Assembly: GCA_946410525.1 (NCBI GenBank)
Contig: CAMKAQ010000028.1
Span: 1 to 8,599, forward strand
Origin: an uncultured Caryophanales bacterium
GTDB taxonomy: Bacteria > Bacillota_I > Bacilli_A > RFN20 > CAG-826
Length of the DNA stretch: 8,599 nucleotides
Reading direction: 5' to 3'
This document shows positions 1 through 7,234 of this stretch, one piece after another (positions within the stretch are counted from its first letter, which is position 1; every line of letters begins with the position of its first letter). The notes under the pieces were generated by a model, which was not told the origin of the DNA, did no database searches, and saw only the letters and a list, made by a program, of their open reading frames with translations. The translations under genes and the position numbers were made by a program.

Positions 1-464
1 GCTATGACAAGATCATCATCATGACCGATGCTGATACCGACGGTGCTCACATCCAAATTCTTTTACTTACATTCTTCTACAATTACATGAAGCCTCTCAT
101 CGACCGAGGAATGGTCTATATTGCCCAGCCGCCTCTCTATCGCGTTTATAAGAAGAGCGATACCAAGAAACACATTTTCTGTTGGAGCGATGAAGAACTT
201 GAGAAAGCAAAAGCGAAGATTGGTGCCGGATATGGCATCAACAGATATAAAGGTCTCGGCGAAATGAACGAAGACGAGCTCGCTTTAACCACAATGAACA
301 AAGCGACCCGTATGCTTTGCCGAGTCATGATCGATGATTCTCTTGTCACCGAGAAACGAATCGAAACCCTTATGGGCAAAGACAGCGCCCCACGCTGGGC
401 TTGGATTCAAGAGAACGTCACGTTCAACGAAAAAGACGAGTTTATTAAAGAAGTGAAGAACTAA
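1..464 (+). CDS. parE: DNA topoisomerase IV subunit B (ParE), C-terminal part
   Basis: This is the ATPase subunit of topoisomerase IV, which with ParC decatenates daughter chromosomes. Only the last 153 codons are present; the frame is open from base 3 and the start lies left of the window. The visible part begins in the TOPRIM domain with the metal-binding motif DADTDGAH, directly after YDKIIIMT. It continues with the conserved PPLYRV, the RYKGLGEMN motif that contacts the cleavage core, and the final IETLMG block. The ending shortly after IETLMG, with no extra domain, fits Gram-positive ParE and GyrB alike. The assignment to ParE rather than GyrB rests on parC following after only 2 nt and on ParC lacking a GyrA box. 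The stop is TAA at 462-464. Confidence 0.93.
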   Translation, partial: YDKIIIMTDADTDGAHIQILLLTFFYNYMKPLIDRGMVYIAQPPLYRVYKKSDTKKHIFCWSDEELEKAKAKIGAGYGINRYKGLGEMNEDELALTTMNKATRMLCRVMIDDSLVTEKRIETLMGKDSAPRWAWIQENVTFNEKDEFIKEVKN

Positions 465-466
465 CC

Positions 467-3094
467 ATGGCCAAGAAGAAGATTGAAGAACCGATAATCC
501 AAGAAAACATCATTTTTGGCCCGCTTGACGAGTTAATGGGCGCTAAATTTGCTATTTACGCCAAAGACGTCATCCAAGACCGTGCCATCCCTGATGCAAG
601 AGACGGCTTAAAGCCAGTTCAGCGCAGGATTGTTTTCGATATGTGGAACACCGGCAACACCATCGACAAGCCAACCAAGAAGTGCGCTCGTATCGTTGGT
701 GACGTTTTAGGTAAATACCACCCACACGGCGATTCATCAGTTTACGAAGCATTAGTCCATATGTCACAGGACTGGAACGTCCGTTATCCTTTGATCGATT
801 TCCAAGGAAACAACGGTTCCATGGACGGCGATAGCCCAGCTGCTTATCGTTACACCGAAGCCAGATTAAGCGCCATTTCAAATGAACTTGTCGCTGATAT
901 CGATAAAGAAACGGTGGACATGGAGCTTACTTTCGACGACACCTTATTCGAACCAACGGTTCTCCCTGCTCAGTTCCCGAACCTTCTCGCAAACGGATCT
1001 GAAGGCATTGCTGTCGGTATTTCGACTTCGATTCCTCCCCACAACCTCCGTGAGTTAACATCCGCAATCGTTTACAGAATCAAACACCCAGAGTGCATCG
1101 TAGATGACCTCATGAAGTTTGTCCCTGGCCCAGATTTCCCAACTGGTGGCATCATTTTCAAATCAGCCAGCTTAGAGGACATCTATAGAAAAGGACGCGG
1201 CAAAGTCACCGTTAGTGGCAAAGCCGACATTGTCACCGATGGCAAAGGCGCAAGCCAGATCATCATTTCTCAGATTCCATTCCACGTTAATAAATCAGTC
1301 TTAGTCAAAGCCATAGACAAAATCTGCCACGACAAGACAATCCCTGGCATCCTCGAAGTCCGTGACGAGAGCGACAAGGAAGGCCTGAGAATCTCAATTG
1401 ACCTTAAGAACGATTGCAAACCTGAAGCCGTCTTGGCCTACCTCATGAACAAGACTCAGCTCAAGACATCCTTCAGCGCCCAAGTGGTGGCCATCGTCGA
1501 TGACAAGCCGAAGACATTGGATCTTCTTTCCTATTGTGATTGCTACATCCAGCATCAGCTCGACGTCATCACCAGAAAGAGTCACTTCCTTTTAAATAAG
1601 TACACATTCCGTTTACAGATTGTCGAAGGCCTTATCAAAGCCATCAGCATCCTCGACAAAGTAGTTGAGGTCATCAAAGGCAGCCACGACAAAGCGGATT
1701 CAAAAGAGAACATCCAAAGAGAGTTTGGCTTCACGGAGCCTCAGGCCGAAGCCATCGTCATGATGCCTCTCTATAAGCTTTCTCATACCGACATCAAGGT
1801 TCTCCAAGACGAGAACATTAAGCTCAATGAAGATATCGCTTACTTGAATGGCTTATTGAGCGATCAAAGCAAACGTGAAGACGTCATCATCGAGAATCTT
1901 AAGAGCATTTCTAAGAAATACTCCGGAGAGCGCCTTACCGAAATCCAAGAAGAAGAAACTACAACAACCCTCAACAAGCGTGACCTTATCGCAAAAGAAA
2001 CGGTCAAGCTCGTTGTTACCAGAGACGGTTATATCAAACGTTCATCTCTCAAGTCCTGGAAAGGATCCGGCGGACAGAACGGCGCCAAAGCCGGCGTCAA
2101 GACTGGTGACTCCTTTGTCTTTGATGGCGAATGTGAGACAACCGACTTCATTCTTGTCTTCACAGAGCAAGGCAATTACCTTTACATCCCTGTCAACGAA
2201 GTCAAAGAGGCCAAGTGGAACGACGAAGGATATCACGTCAACAACCTCGTCAGCCTCGCTTCGAACGATCATCTCGTTGCGGCCTTTGCTGTCCGTCACT
2301 TCAGACACGATCTCTTTATGATCCTTCTTTCAAGGAACGGTTCAATCAAGAGAATCCGTCTTGATTCCTTCCCAGTTATCAGACGCAGCAAACCAATCCC
2401 AGCCATCAGACTCGAGAAGGGCGATTCGCTCATCAGCGTCACTTATTCGACCGGCGACAGCAATCTCTTCATCACAAGCGAAGATGGCCGCGCCGCCTTC
2501 TATAACGAGAATGAGATCTTCATCAGCAATCCAAAGAGCCGTGGCATGAAAGCCGGTTCCTTTGGAGGCAAACCTCTAGCGGGCGTTCTTGCTTTCAACC
2601 AAGACGAGAAAGAGAACAAGATACTTGTTGTCACCGACCGCGGATCTACAAGAGTCTTTGACACCAACCATATCAACCTGCAAAAGAGACTTCATAAGGC
2701 AAATACCTTCTTCAATATGTTTAAGAAGGAGCCTCACCGCGTTGTCTTTATCTGTAGGACGAACGGACAAGTTCCTCCATACACGATTGAAGCGGTTTTG
2801 AACGACGGCACACGTTATGACATCGTGTTCCCTGACTTCTATTTGACCCCAACGGACAGATACGCTAAGCGTCCTGACTCATTCCCAGCCAAGAATCGTA
2901 TAGAATTTGTATCAAAGGATAACTCCAACTCTTATCTTATCGACGATTCTATCCAATCATTTGAGCCAGCTCTCCCTCCGATGGAGGAAGAACCAGAAGC
3001 TTCAATCCAGGAAACAGAGGAAAAACCGGTCGTTTACGAGGAAATGTCCCTATTCGACGACATACTTAACTTTGAGGACGATAAGAAAGAATAA
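467..3094 (+). CDS. parC: DNA topoisomerase IV subunit A (ParC)
   Basis: This 875-residue DNA cleavage and rejoining subunit of topoisomerase IV acts with ParE on the nucleoid. The winged-helix region carries the quinolone-determining stretch [12 protein letters not shown] (S90 and E94 match GyrA S83 and D87, so the wild-type state). The catalytic tyrosine is Y129 in AYRYTEAR. Residues about 166-184 hold the conserved [19 protein letters not shown] block, 330-490 the tower and coiled-coil gate, and about 510-815 the beta-pinwheel DNA-wrapping domain (GYIKR repeat at 521). No QRRGGKG GyrA box is seen, which favours ParC over GyrA. The protein is longer than the roughly 800-820 usual in Gram-positives because of an acidic tail from about 830. 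The start is the ATG 2 nt after parE; the ribosome site is weak (GAAG), suggesting translational coupling. Confidence 0.96.
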   Translation: MAKKKIEEPIIQENIIFGPLDELMGAKFAIYAKDVIQDRAIPDARDGLKPVQRRIVFDMWNTGNTIDKPTKKCARIVGDVLGKYHPHGDSSVYEALVHMSQDWNVRYPLIDFQGNNGSMDGDSPAAYRYTEARLSAISNELVADIDKETVDMELTFDDTLFEPTVLPAQFPNLLANGSEGIAVGISTSIPPHNLRELTSAIVYRIKHPECIVDDLMKFVPGPDFPTGGIIFKSASLEDIYRKGRGKVTVSGKADIVTDGKGASQIIISQIPFHVNKSVLVKAIDKICHDKTIPGILEVRDESDKEGLRISIDLKNDCKPEAVLAYLMNKTQLKTSFSAQVVAIVDDKPKTLDLLSYCDCYIQHQLDVITRKSHFLLNKYTFRLQIVEGLIKAISILDKVVEVIKGSHDKADSKENIQREFGFTEPQAEAIVMMPLYKLSHTDIKVLQDENIKLNEDIAYLNGLLSDQSKREDVIIENLKSISKKYSGERLTEIQEEETTTTLNKRDLIAKETVKLVVTRDGYIKRSSLKSWKGSGGQNGAKAGVKTGDSFVFDGECETTDFILVFTEQGNYLYIPVNEVKEAKWNDEGYHVNNLVSLASNDHLVAAFAVRHFRHDLFMILLSRNGSIKRIRLDSFPVIRRSKPIPAIRLEKGDSLISVTYSTGDSNLFITSEDGRAAFYNENEIFISNPKSRGMKAGSFGGKPLAGVLAFNQDEKENKILVVTDRGSTRVFDTNHINLQKRLHKANTFFNMFKKEPHRVVFICRTNGQVPPYTIEAVLNDGTRYDIVFPDFYLTPTDRYAKRPDSFPAKNRIEFVSKDNSNSYLIDDSIQSFEPALPPMEEEPEASIQETEEKPVVYEEMSLFDDILNFEDDKKE

Positions 3095-3615
3095 TGAAAA
3101 AGACACCGAATTGGTTCCCGACATACCGTGCTAACTCAATCTTCGAGATACCGCTCTCTTTCTATGCCGAACACGGAATCAAGGTCGTTCTCTCCGATTT
3201 AGATAACACACTCGACGACTATAGGGTGCAAACCCCAAGTCAACGCACCCGCGAATTGATTGAAACTCTTAAGAAAGCCGGGATAGAGTTCTATATCGCT
3301 TCAAACAACACTTCCAAGCGCGTCTCAGTTTATGCCGAAAGCCTTGGAATTAAAGTTTTTTCGGGGCTGATGAAACCTTTCAGCGGACCGCTTAAGAAGC
3401 TAATCCAAAAAGAAGGGTTTAAAAAAGAAGAAGTTGTCCTTATCGGTGATCAAGTTCTTACCGATGTCAAAGCTGGAAACGGCGCAGGAATCATGACGGT
3501 CCTCACTGAGCCAATCAGCAAAGGAGACATCATTTGGACCAGATTCAATCGCTTTTTTGAAAAAAAGAAAAGAAGAAAGATTCTCTCTGAGACCTATAAT
3601 TTAATTGGGAGGTAA
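3094..3615 (+). CDS. yqeG: YqeG-family HAD phosphatase
   Basis: This 173-residue haloacid-dehalogenase-fold hydrolase matches the YqeG family. Motif I is DLDNTL with nucleophile D35 and acid/base D37. Motif II is the serine in IASNN (S70), motif III is K94 in MKP, and motif IV is GDQVLTD at 118-124 with two metal-binding aspartates. The set is complete, so it is probably an active phosphatase. The in vivo substrate of bacterial YqeG is not firmly established; the fold is related to the mitochondrial phosphatidylglycerophosphate phosphatase Gep4, so a lipid substrate is possible. The C-terminus is very basic (FEKKKRRK). Its ATG shares one base with the parC stop (TAATG), and it precedes yqeH as in Bacillus. 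Confidence 0.9.
   Translation: MKKTPNWFPTYRANSIFEIPLSFYAEHGIKVVLSDLDNTLDDYRVQTPSQRTRELIETLKKAGIEFYIASNNTSKRVSVYAESLGIKVFSGLMKPFSGPLKKLIQKEGFKKEEVVLIGDQVLTDVKAGNGAGIMTVLTEPISKGDIIWTRFNRFFEKKKRRKILSETYNLIGR
3607..3612 (+). promoter_or_regulatory. Strong ribosome binding site for yqeH
   Basis: GGGAGG lies 7 nt before the ATG at 3620, inside the last codons of yqeG. It is the best Shine-Dalgarno match in the cluster. It settles the yqeH start at ATG 3620 rather than the in-frame TTG at 3605, which would place the purine-rich box inside the coding region. Confidence 0.8.
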
Positions 3616-3619
3616 AACG

Positions 3620-4780
3620 ATGAGCATCATCAAATCCGTTCGCCGTTGCTACAACTGTGGCAAAGTCCTTCAGGACAAAGATCCAAGCAGAGAGGGCTAT
3701 GTTGAGCCAATGACTTTAATTTCTCTCCATGCAAGCGACATGATTCTTTGCCATGACTGTTATGAGAACCTTCACCAAAATGAAACGCCAGCAGTCGCTG
3801 ATGTTTCCGATGAATTCTTAAGTATGCTTAGAGACGCCAAAGAACAAGGCGCCACAATCGTTTACCTCGTTGATTTGATTTCCTTCGAATGCTCATTCAA
3901 TAAAGAGGTCCTTGATTTAATCGTCGATCTCCCAGTTATCATCATCGCCAGCAAATGGGATTTGATGCCAAAGGATACAGAAGTCGAGCATACCAAAGAG
4001 TATGTCGCTCACCGTTTCAGGGCCGAAGGCTTCAAAAAAGCCAAAGCAACCGATGTCATCCTTCTTGATTTCAACAATTCCGCTGATGCGACCCTTGCTT
4101 CTGGAATGATCAAGAAGAAACGCCAGGGCAAAAACGTCTATGTCATCGGCGCAAAAGGAGCCGGTAAGAGTGCTTTCCTTACAAGCTTCCTCAGACAATT
4201 TAAGAACACTTCCAATCGCGGAATCTCGATCGGAGCTTATAAAAACACCTCTCTTGAAGTTTGGCAGATCCCTCTTGATGACAATTCCTACATCTATGAC
4301 ACTCCAGGTACTGGCGTTAAGAACTCCTTCCTCGGACAACAAAACTATCCAAAAGAAATCGTCATCACGAGCAGATTAGCCCCAAGAAAACAAAACGTTG
4401 CTCTAAACGGCAGTTTGTTCATTGGTTGCATTGCGAGGATTGATCCTATCAAGCTTGCCTCCGAGAAGAAGAGAGTCTCTTTCACCTGTTACTTCGCACC
4501 TAAAGTAGCGCTTAAAGCCGTCTCTCCAAAAAATGACATGACCGCCTTGTTCCACAAATACATCAAAAACAAAGCGCTCAAACCAAATGTGTTTTGGTTC
4601 AAATGTCAGAACGACGCTGACGTATTCGATTTCGAATTAGAAGAGAACGGCCCAAGAGATATCGGCATCGCAGGTCTTGGTTGGGTCTCATTCGATGGCG
4701 TTAAAGGCGACGTCTTCAGAATCTATGTTCCAAAGAACATCGGTGCCTATGCCTCGCGCGCTAAAATCATTAAGAAATAA
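3620..4780 (+). CDS. yqeH: YqeH, circularly permuted GTPase of 30S ribosome assembly
   Basis: This 386-residue GTPase is implicated in late small-subunit ribosome assembly in Bacillus. An N-terminal zinc finger is formed by CYNC (C10, C13) and CHDC (C44, C47). The GTPase motifs then occur in permuted order: G4 as SKWD (111-114), then the P-loop GAKGAGKS (177-184), then G3 DTPG (227-230). The order G4-G5-G1-G2-G3 is diagnostic of the YqeH/YlqF/YjeQ group. The C-terminal third matches the YqeH-specific RNA-binding region by length and position. The G4 motif has Ser where Asn is usual, and the G5 SA(K) motif is not recognisable before the P-loop, so the GTPase half is divergent. A strong ribosome site overlaps the end of yqeG, whose stop lies 4 nt upstream. 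Confidence 0.92.
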   Translation: MSIIKSVRRCYNCGKVLQDKDPSREGYVEPMTLISLHASDMILCHDCYENLHQNETPAVADVSDEFLSMLRDAKEQGATIVYLVDLISFECSFNKEVLDLIVDLPVIIIASKWDLMPKDTEVEHTKEYVAHRFRAEGFKKAKATDVILLDFNNSADATLASGMIKKKRQGKNVYVIGAKGAGKSAFLTSFLRQFKNTSNRGISIGAYKNTSLEVWQIPLDDNSYIYDTPGTGVKNSFLGQQNYPKEIVITSRLAPRKQNVALNGSLFIGCIARIDPIKLASEKKRVSFTCYFAPKVALKAVSPKNDMTALFHKYIKNKALKPNVFWFKCQNDADVFDFELEENGPRDIGIAGLGWVSFDGVKGDVFRIYVPKNIGAYASRAKIIKK

Positions 4781-4797
4781 GAAGGAAAGAAATAAAG

Positions 4798-5094
4798 ATG
4801 CTTTCTCCGAAAAACCGTGCCTACCTTAAAGGCCTAGCCAATCATTTGAAGCCTTCGCTCAACATCGGCAAAGGCGATATTGACCAAACACTCTTAGAAG
4901 TCTTAGATAAAGCGCTCGAAGCTCACGAATTAGTTAAGGTTCGTGTTTTGGAAACAGCTTCTTCAACTTTTGAAGAGATTTCCGATTCTCTTTGCGAAGG
5001 GACCGGCGCCCAATTTGTTGGGAAAACCGGCCACATCATTACCCTTTATCGTGAAAGCAAGAAGAACAAAACGATCGTACTTCCTCATAAATGA
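4798..5094 (+). CDS. yhbY: YhbY/YqeI CRM-domain RNA-binding protein
   Basis: This 98-residue protein consists of one CRM domain, the RNA-binding fold shared by YhbY and plant splicing factors. YhbY associates with pre-50S ribosomal particles in E. coli. The GxG loop is seen as NIGKG (22-26), followed by the helix ALEAHELVKVRVL (39-51) and the final strand QFVGKTGHIITLYR (72-85). Length and layout match Bacillus YqeI closely. An AAGGA box at 4782-4786 lies 11 nt before the ATG. Bacillus has a shikimate dehydrogenase gene between yqeH and this gene; here the gap is only 17 nt, so that gene is absent. The stop TGA overlaps the next ATG by 4 nt (ATGA). Confidence 0.92.
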   Translation: MLSPKNRAYLKGLANHLKPSLNIGKGDIDQTLLEVLDKALEAHELVKVRVLETASSTFEEISDSLCEGTGAQFVGKTGHIITLYRESKKNKTIVLPHK

Positions 5095-6224
5095 ACGATA
5101 AGTTAATCATTTACGGCGGCAGTTTTGACCCGCTTCATAACGGACATGTGGAGATCGCTAAGGCAGCATCAGACTTTTTAGGCTGTCCTCTTTTATTTGT
5201 TCCAGCAAAAAACGCTAGATGGAAGGATAACGACGCAAGTCCAAAAGACAGACTCGCTATGTTGAACATCGCCTGCAAAGAGTTGAACAAGGACGGCAAA
5301 CGTTTCTCAGTTTCAAGCTATGAGATGAACATACCAGGCGATGGACCATCGTATAGCGTCGACACCGTAGTTCATTTCAAAAAAGAATATGAGACTGTCT
5401 ACTTCGTTATCGGAGCCGATCAAGTCAATCAGTTTGAGAAATGGAAGGACCCAGACGTAATCGCTACAAATTCGCAGATTTATTATGTCCCAAGACACGG
5501 ATATCCATTAAACGAAGAAAACATCAAGCGATTCAACATGAAGGCTTTGCCGTTTAAAGAACACGAAGTCTCAAGCACGGACATCCGCGAGATGAAATCA
5601 ATCGATTATCCTGATTACATCAGACACTACGTCGAGGCCAATGGTTTATATTTCATCAAAGGATTGGCCAAATACTTGAAGAAAACGCGTCTCGATCATT
5701 CTATTCGTGTCGCAAACGTCGCGTTAGATATAGCAAGAAGCAACGCTAAAACGCTCGATCCATTGAAGACTTACCAAGCAGCAATGCTTCATGACATCGG
5801 TAAATACGTTCCGGATAATGAGTCAAAAGAGATAGTTACAAGAGAATATTCTAAAGAATATGCGGAATATCCATATTGGGCTTTGCACCAATGGGTAGGG
5901 GCGTATCTCGCCGAAAAAGAATTCGGCATCAACGATAAAGACATCCTTGAGTCAATCGCATATCACTGCACAGGAAGAGCAGAAATGGGTCCTCTTGAAC
6001 AAACAATCTATAGCGCGGATAAAATTGAGCCAGGCAGGGGATACGACTCTTCTGACCTAATTAAAGGATGCCTACGCGATTACCACGAAGGCTTCCTAGG
6101 CGTCTTAGCCGCCAATAGAATCTATTTAGCAGAAAAGACAAAGGGCACTCTGCATAACAACAGTTGTCCGTTAACCGAAGAAAGCTATCTTTATTTTTTA
6201 GATAAAAAGAAAGGAATAAATTAA
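5091..6224 (+). CDS. nadD-yqeK: Fused nicotinate-nucleotide adenylyltransferase (NadD) and YqeK HD hydrolase
   Basis: This 377-residue two-domain protein has an N-terminal half (1-190) that is NadD, which adenylates nicotinate mononucleotide to deamido-NAD in NAD synthesis. It shows GGSFDPLHNGH (9-19) for ATP binding, the GADQ segment with downstream W118, and SSTDIR (161-166). The C-terminal half (about 191-377) is a YqeK-type HD domain, a family that hydrolyses diadenosine tetraphosphate to ADP. Its metal ligands H203, H234-D235, H266, H292 and D310 (SADKIEPGR) are all present. In Bacillus these are two adjacent genes, yqeJ and yqeK; here there is no stop between them and a short linker. 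Both halves look catalytically intact. The ATG overlaps the yhbY stop. Confidence 0.93.
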   Translation: MNDKLIIYGGSFDPLHNGHVEIAKAASDFLGCPLLFVPAKNARWKDNDASPKDRLAMLNIACKELNKDGKRFSVSSYEMNIPGDGPSYSVDTVVHFKKEYETVYFVIGADQVNQFEKWKDPDVIATNSQIYYVPRHGYPLNEENIKRFNMKALPFKEHEVSSTDIREMKSIDYPDYIRHYVEANGLYFIKGLAKYLKKTRLDHSIRVANVALDIARSNAKTLDPLKTYQAAMLHDIGKYVPDNESKEIVTREYSKEYAEYPYWALHQWVGAYLAEKEFGINDKDILESIAYHCTGRAEMGPLEQTIYSADKIEPGRGYDSSDLIKGCLRDYHEGFLGVLAANRIYLAEKTKGTLHNNSCPLTEESYLYFLDKKKGIN

Positions 6225-6541
6225 TGGCTTATCCTAAATTAATTAAAGAAACCAAAGAACTACTCGAAGATAAAAAGGGAGAAGACATTAAAATAATCGA
6301 TGTTAGGCAAAGAACGCCTTTCACAGATTATTACATATTAGCTACGGCGCCTAACATGAGAGCCATAGGCGCGTACGCGGACGCATTGGAAGATTTCTTT
6401 CAAGAAAGAGTCGAAGATCTCAGACAGAGCGAAGGCCAACCAGAGTCAGGATGGGTATTAGTGGACGCCGGCGAAGTAGTAGTGCATCTCTTCTCAGCCG
6501 CAAAGCGTCAAGAAATGAACTTAGAAGACTTGTTCAAGTAA
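6224..6541 (+). CDS. rsfS: Ribosomal silencing factor RsfS
   Basis: This 105-residue protein of the RsfS/Iojap family binds protein uL14 on the 50S subunit and blocks joining to the 30S, lowering translation when nutrients are scarce. The family signature is visible: DIKIIDVR (21-28), TDYYILAT (34-41), and GWVLVDAGEVVVHLF (76-90). Residues 42-50 (APNMRAIGA) differ from the more usual G-S-R-H-V pattern, a modest divergence. It starts on an ATG that shares one base with the nadD-yqeK stop, with an AAAGGA box about 10 nt upstream. It is the last gene of the + strand cluster; the yqeM methyltransferase gene found next in Bacillus is missing and a terminator follows 18 nt after the stop. Confidence 0.93.
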   Translation: MAYPKLIKETKELLEDKKGEDIKIIDVRQRTPFTDYYILATAPNMRAIGAYADALEDFFQERVEDLRQSEGQPESGWVLVDAGEVVVHLFSAAKRQEMNLEDLFK

Positions 6542-6559
6542 TCTAAAAAAACCATAAAG

Positions 6560-6597
6560 AAAGACCGTCGTAGAAGAGCTACAAATGGTCTTTTTTT
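6560..6597 (+). terminator. Rho-independent terminator after rsfS
   Basis: The arms AAAGACC (6560-6566) and GGTCTTT (6587-6593) pair, extended by GT/AT with one G-U pair. After a small internal loop, a second stem GTAG/CTAC caps a 5-nt AAGAG loop. The second arm runs into seven T residues (6591-6597). It ends the parE-to-rsfS transcription unit. On the opposite strand the same stem is followed by a less perfect T-rich stretch, so weak two-way activity is possible. Confidence 0.9.
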
Positions 6598-6784
6598 ATA
6601 CCCAAATTAAGGACTTAGAGTGGTTTCATTGACAATATTACAATTTGATTTTTGAGATACTATATCTTAGACCAAAACAGGCGGTGGAAGGAGATCGTCG
6701 TTTTTTAAGATTTTGCAAAAATGCTTCGAAAAAGTTCGGCAAATTAGTATTCACTATTTGCGCTCCACTTCCGAAAATACTATC

Positions 6785-6812
6785 TCTTCGCATAATAGCC
6801 TTTATGTTAACC
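6785..6812 (+). other. dif: Candidate dif site (XerC/XerD recombination site)
   Basis: The left arm TCTTCGCATAA (6785-6795), centre TAGCCT (6796-6801) and right arm TTATGTTAACC (6802-6812) form the 11-6-11 layout of dif. Compared from memory with E. coli dif, the left arm matches at 8 of 11 positions and the right arm at 9 of 11. The right arm also matches the Bacillus subtilis XerD arm at 9 of 11. The inner CATAA and TTATG blocks are exact and inverted about the centre, as expected for two recombinase subunits. A XerC/D-family gene lies about 450 bp away. In known systems this site resolves chromosome dimers at the terminus under FtsK or SpoIIIE control. Function here is inferred. Confidence 0.72.
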
Positions 6813-6835
6813 TTTAATAATATATAAAGGCTATT
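6794..6835. repeat. 12-bp perfect inverted repeat carrying the dif-like centre
   Basis: AATAGCCTTTAT (6794-6805) and its exact reverse complement ATAAAGGCTATT (6824-6835) are separated by 18 nt; one G-U and one further pair extend the stem. No T-run follows on either strand, so a terminator is unlikely. The left arm contains the complete 6-bp centre of the dif-like site plus the innermost bases of both arms. The right arm therefore forms a partial second site in opposite orientation. Confidence 0.8.
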
Positions 6836-7039
6836 TATCGCATTTTGAAAGTAACACATTTAGTTATAATAATCTGTTATCCACGTAATTTTTGAGTTCT
6901 TAACATATTTTCGAAAACTACTAATTAACTACTTTGGAAATCTACTAAACCTCACTTCAAAAACAATGTCTTTTTATGAGCGTAAAAACAGTACCTAAAA
7001 TATTCACGAAAATACTCAATTTCTTAATTCATTTTTATA

Positions 7040-7069
7040 TTGACATTATTTTGCAAGGGCTTTCATTAT
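7040..7069 (+). promoter_or_regulatory. Possible sigma-A promoter in the intergenic region
   Basis: A perfect -35 hexamer TTGACA (7040-7045) is followed after 18 nt by CATTAT (7064-7069), which matches four of six positions of TATAAT. A transcript would start near 7076 and run toward the recombinase gene on the opposite strand. No open frame follows, so it would make a non-coding or antisense RNA. AT-rich DNA yields such matches by chance. Confidence 0.3.
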
Positions 7070-7092
7070 TCCTGCATTTTAAGTGAAAGAAC

Positions 7093-7104
7093 CATTTATA
7101 AATG
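7093..7104. repeat. 12-bp perfect palindrome
   Basis: CATTTATAAATG is its own reverse complement. Such a site could bind a dimeric regulator, and it lies about 17 nt downstream of the possible transcription start near 7076. In AT-rich DNA it may also be chance. No second copy was seen in the window. Confidence 0.35.
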
Positions 7105-7147
7105 TCCTTATACATTCTTGATTCAAACGGATCAATAACCCCGCAAA

Positions 7148-7210
7148 AAGGAAAAGTATCCCTGACTTGAGGATTGCTTTACTTGTCTTTATCGGTTACC
7201 CCTTTTCCTT
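7148..7210 (-). terminator. Long-loop stem, possible terminator of the dinB-xer transcript
   Basis: AAGGAAAAG (7148-7156) pairs exactly with CTTTTCCTT (7202-7210) across a 45-nt loop that holds a small ATCC/GGAT hairpin. Read on the - strand, the second arm ends in a run of five T residues before GCGG, so it could terminate transcription leaving the recombinase gene. The loop is long for an intrinsic terminator. A structured RNA on the + strand is the alternative. Confidence 0.35.
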
Positions 7211-7234
7211 ATTTATATATACGCAAGTAATTTT

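Noticed and set aside
1875..2321. 148-codon open frame on + inside parC, and other overlapping frames
   Set aside because: It lies wholly within parC in another frame, shows low-complexity Ser/Thr/Lys composition and no domain; a shadow of the true gene.
3605..3619. Upstream TTG start for yqeH
   Set aside because: The GGGAGG box lies inside this extension and is correctly spaced for ATG 3620, which is the better start.
6629..6661. TTGACA at 6629-6634 as a promoter
   Set aside because: The 17-18 nt spacing leads to TTGAGA or TGAGAT, poor -10 hexamers; a GATACT lies too far away at 21 nt.
6657..6788. Imperfect 12-bp direct repeat (ATACTATATCTT and ATACTATCTCTT) 120 bp apart, as a possible insertion footprint
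   Set aside because: One mismatch in a short AT-rich word with no transposase or terminal repeats between the copies; chance is adequate.
6638..6859. Open frames on both strands (60 codons on +, 73 codons on -) covering the dif-like site
   Set aside because: Neither has a ribosome binding site or a recognisable domain, they overlap each other, and the composition looks like chance AT-rich reading.
6877..6885. TTATCCACG, one mismatch from a DnaA box, hinting at an origin
   Set aside because: Only one such site was seen; no cluster of boxes and no dnaA or dnaN nearby. The convergent genes argue for a terminus, not an origin.
6918..6947. Three CTACTW words at 6918, 6929 and 6942 as iterons
   Set aside because: Spacing is irregular (11 and 13 nt), words are short, and there is no replication protein gene.
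7142..7212. tRNA-like fold on the - strand (9-bp outer stem with an inner stem-loop)
   Set aside because: No T-arm sequence such as GTTCGA, the loop base before the would-be anticodon is not U, and the outer stem is too long for an acceptor stem.
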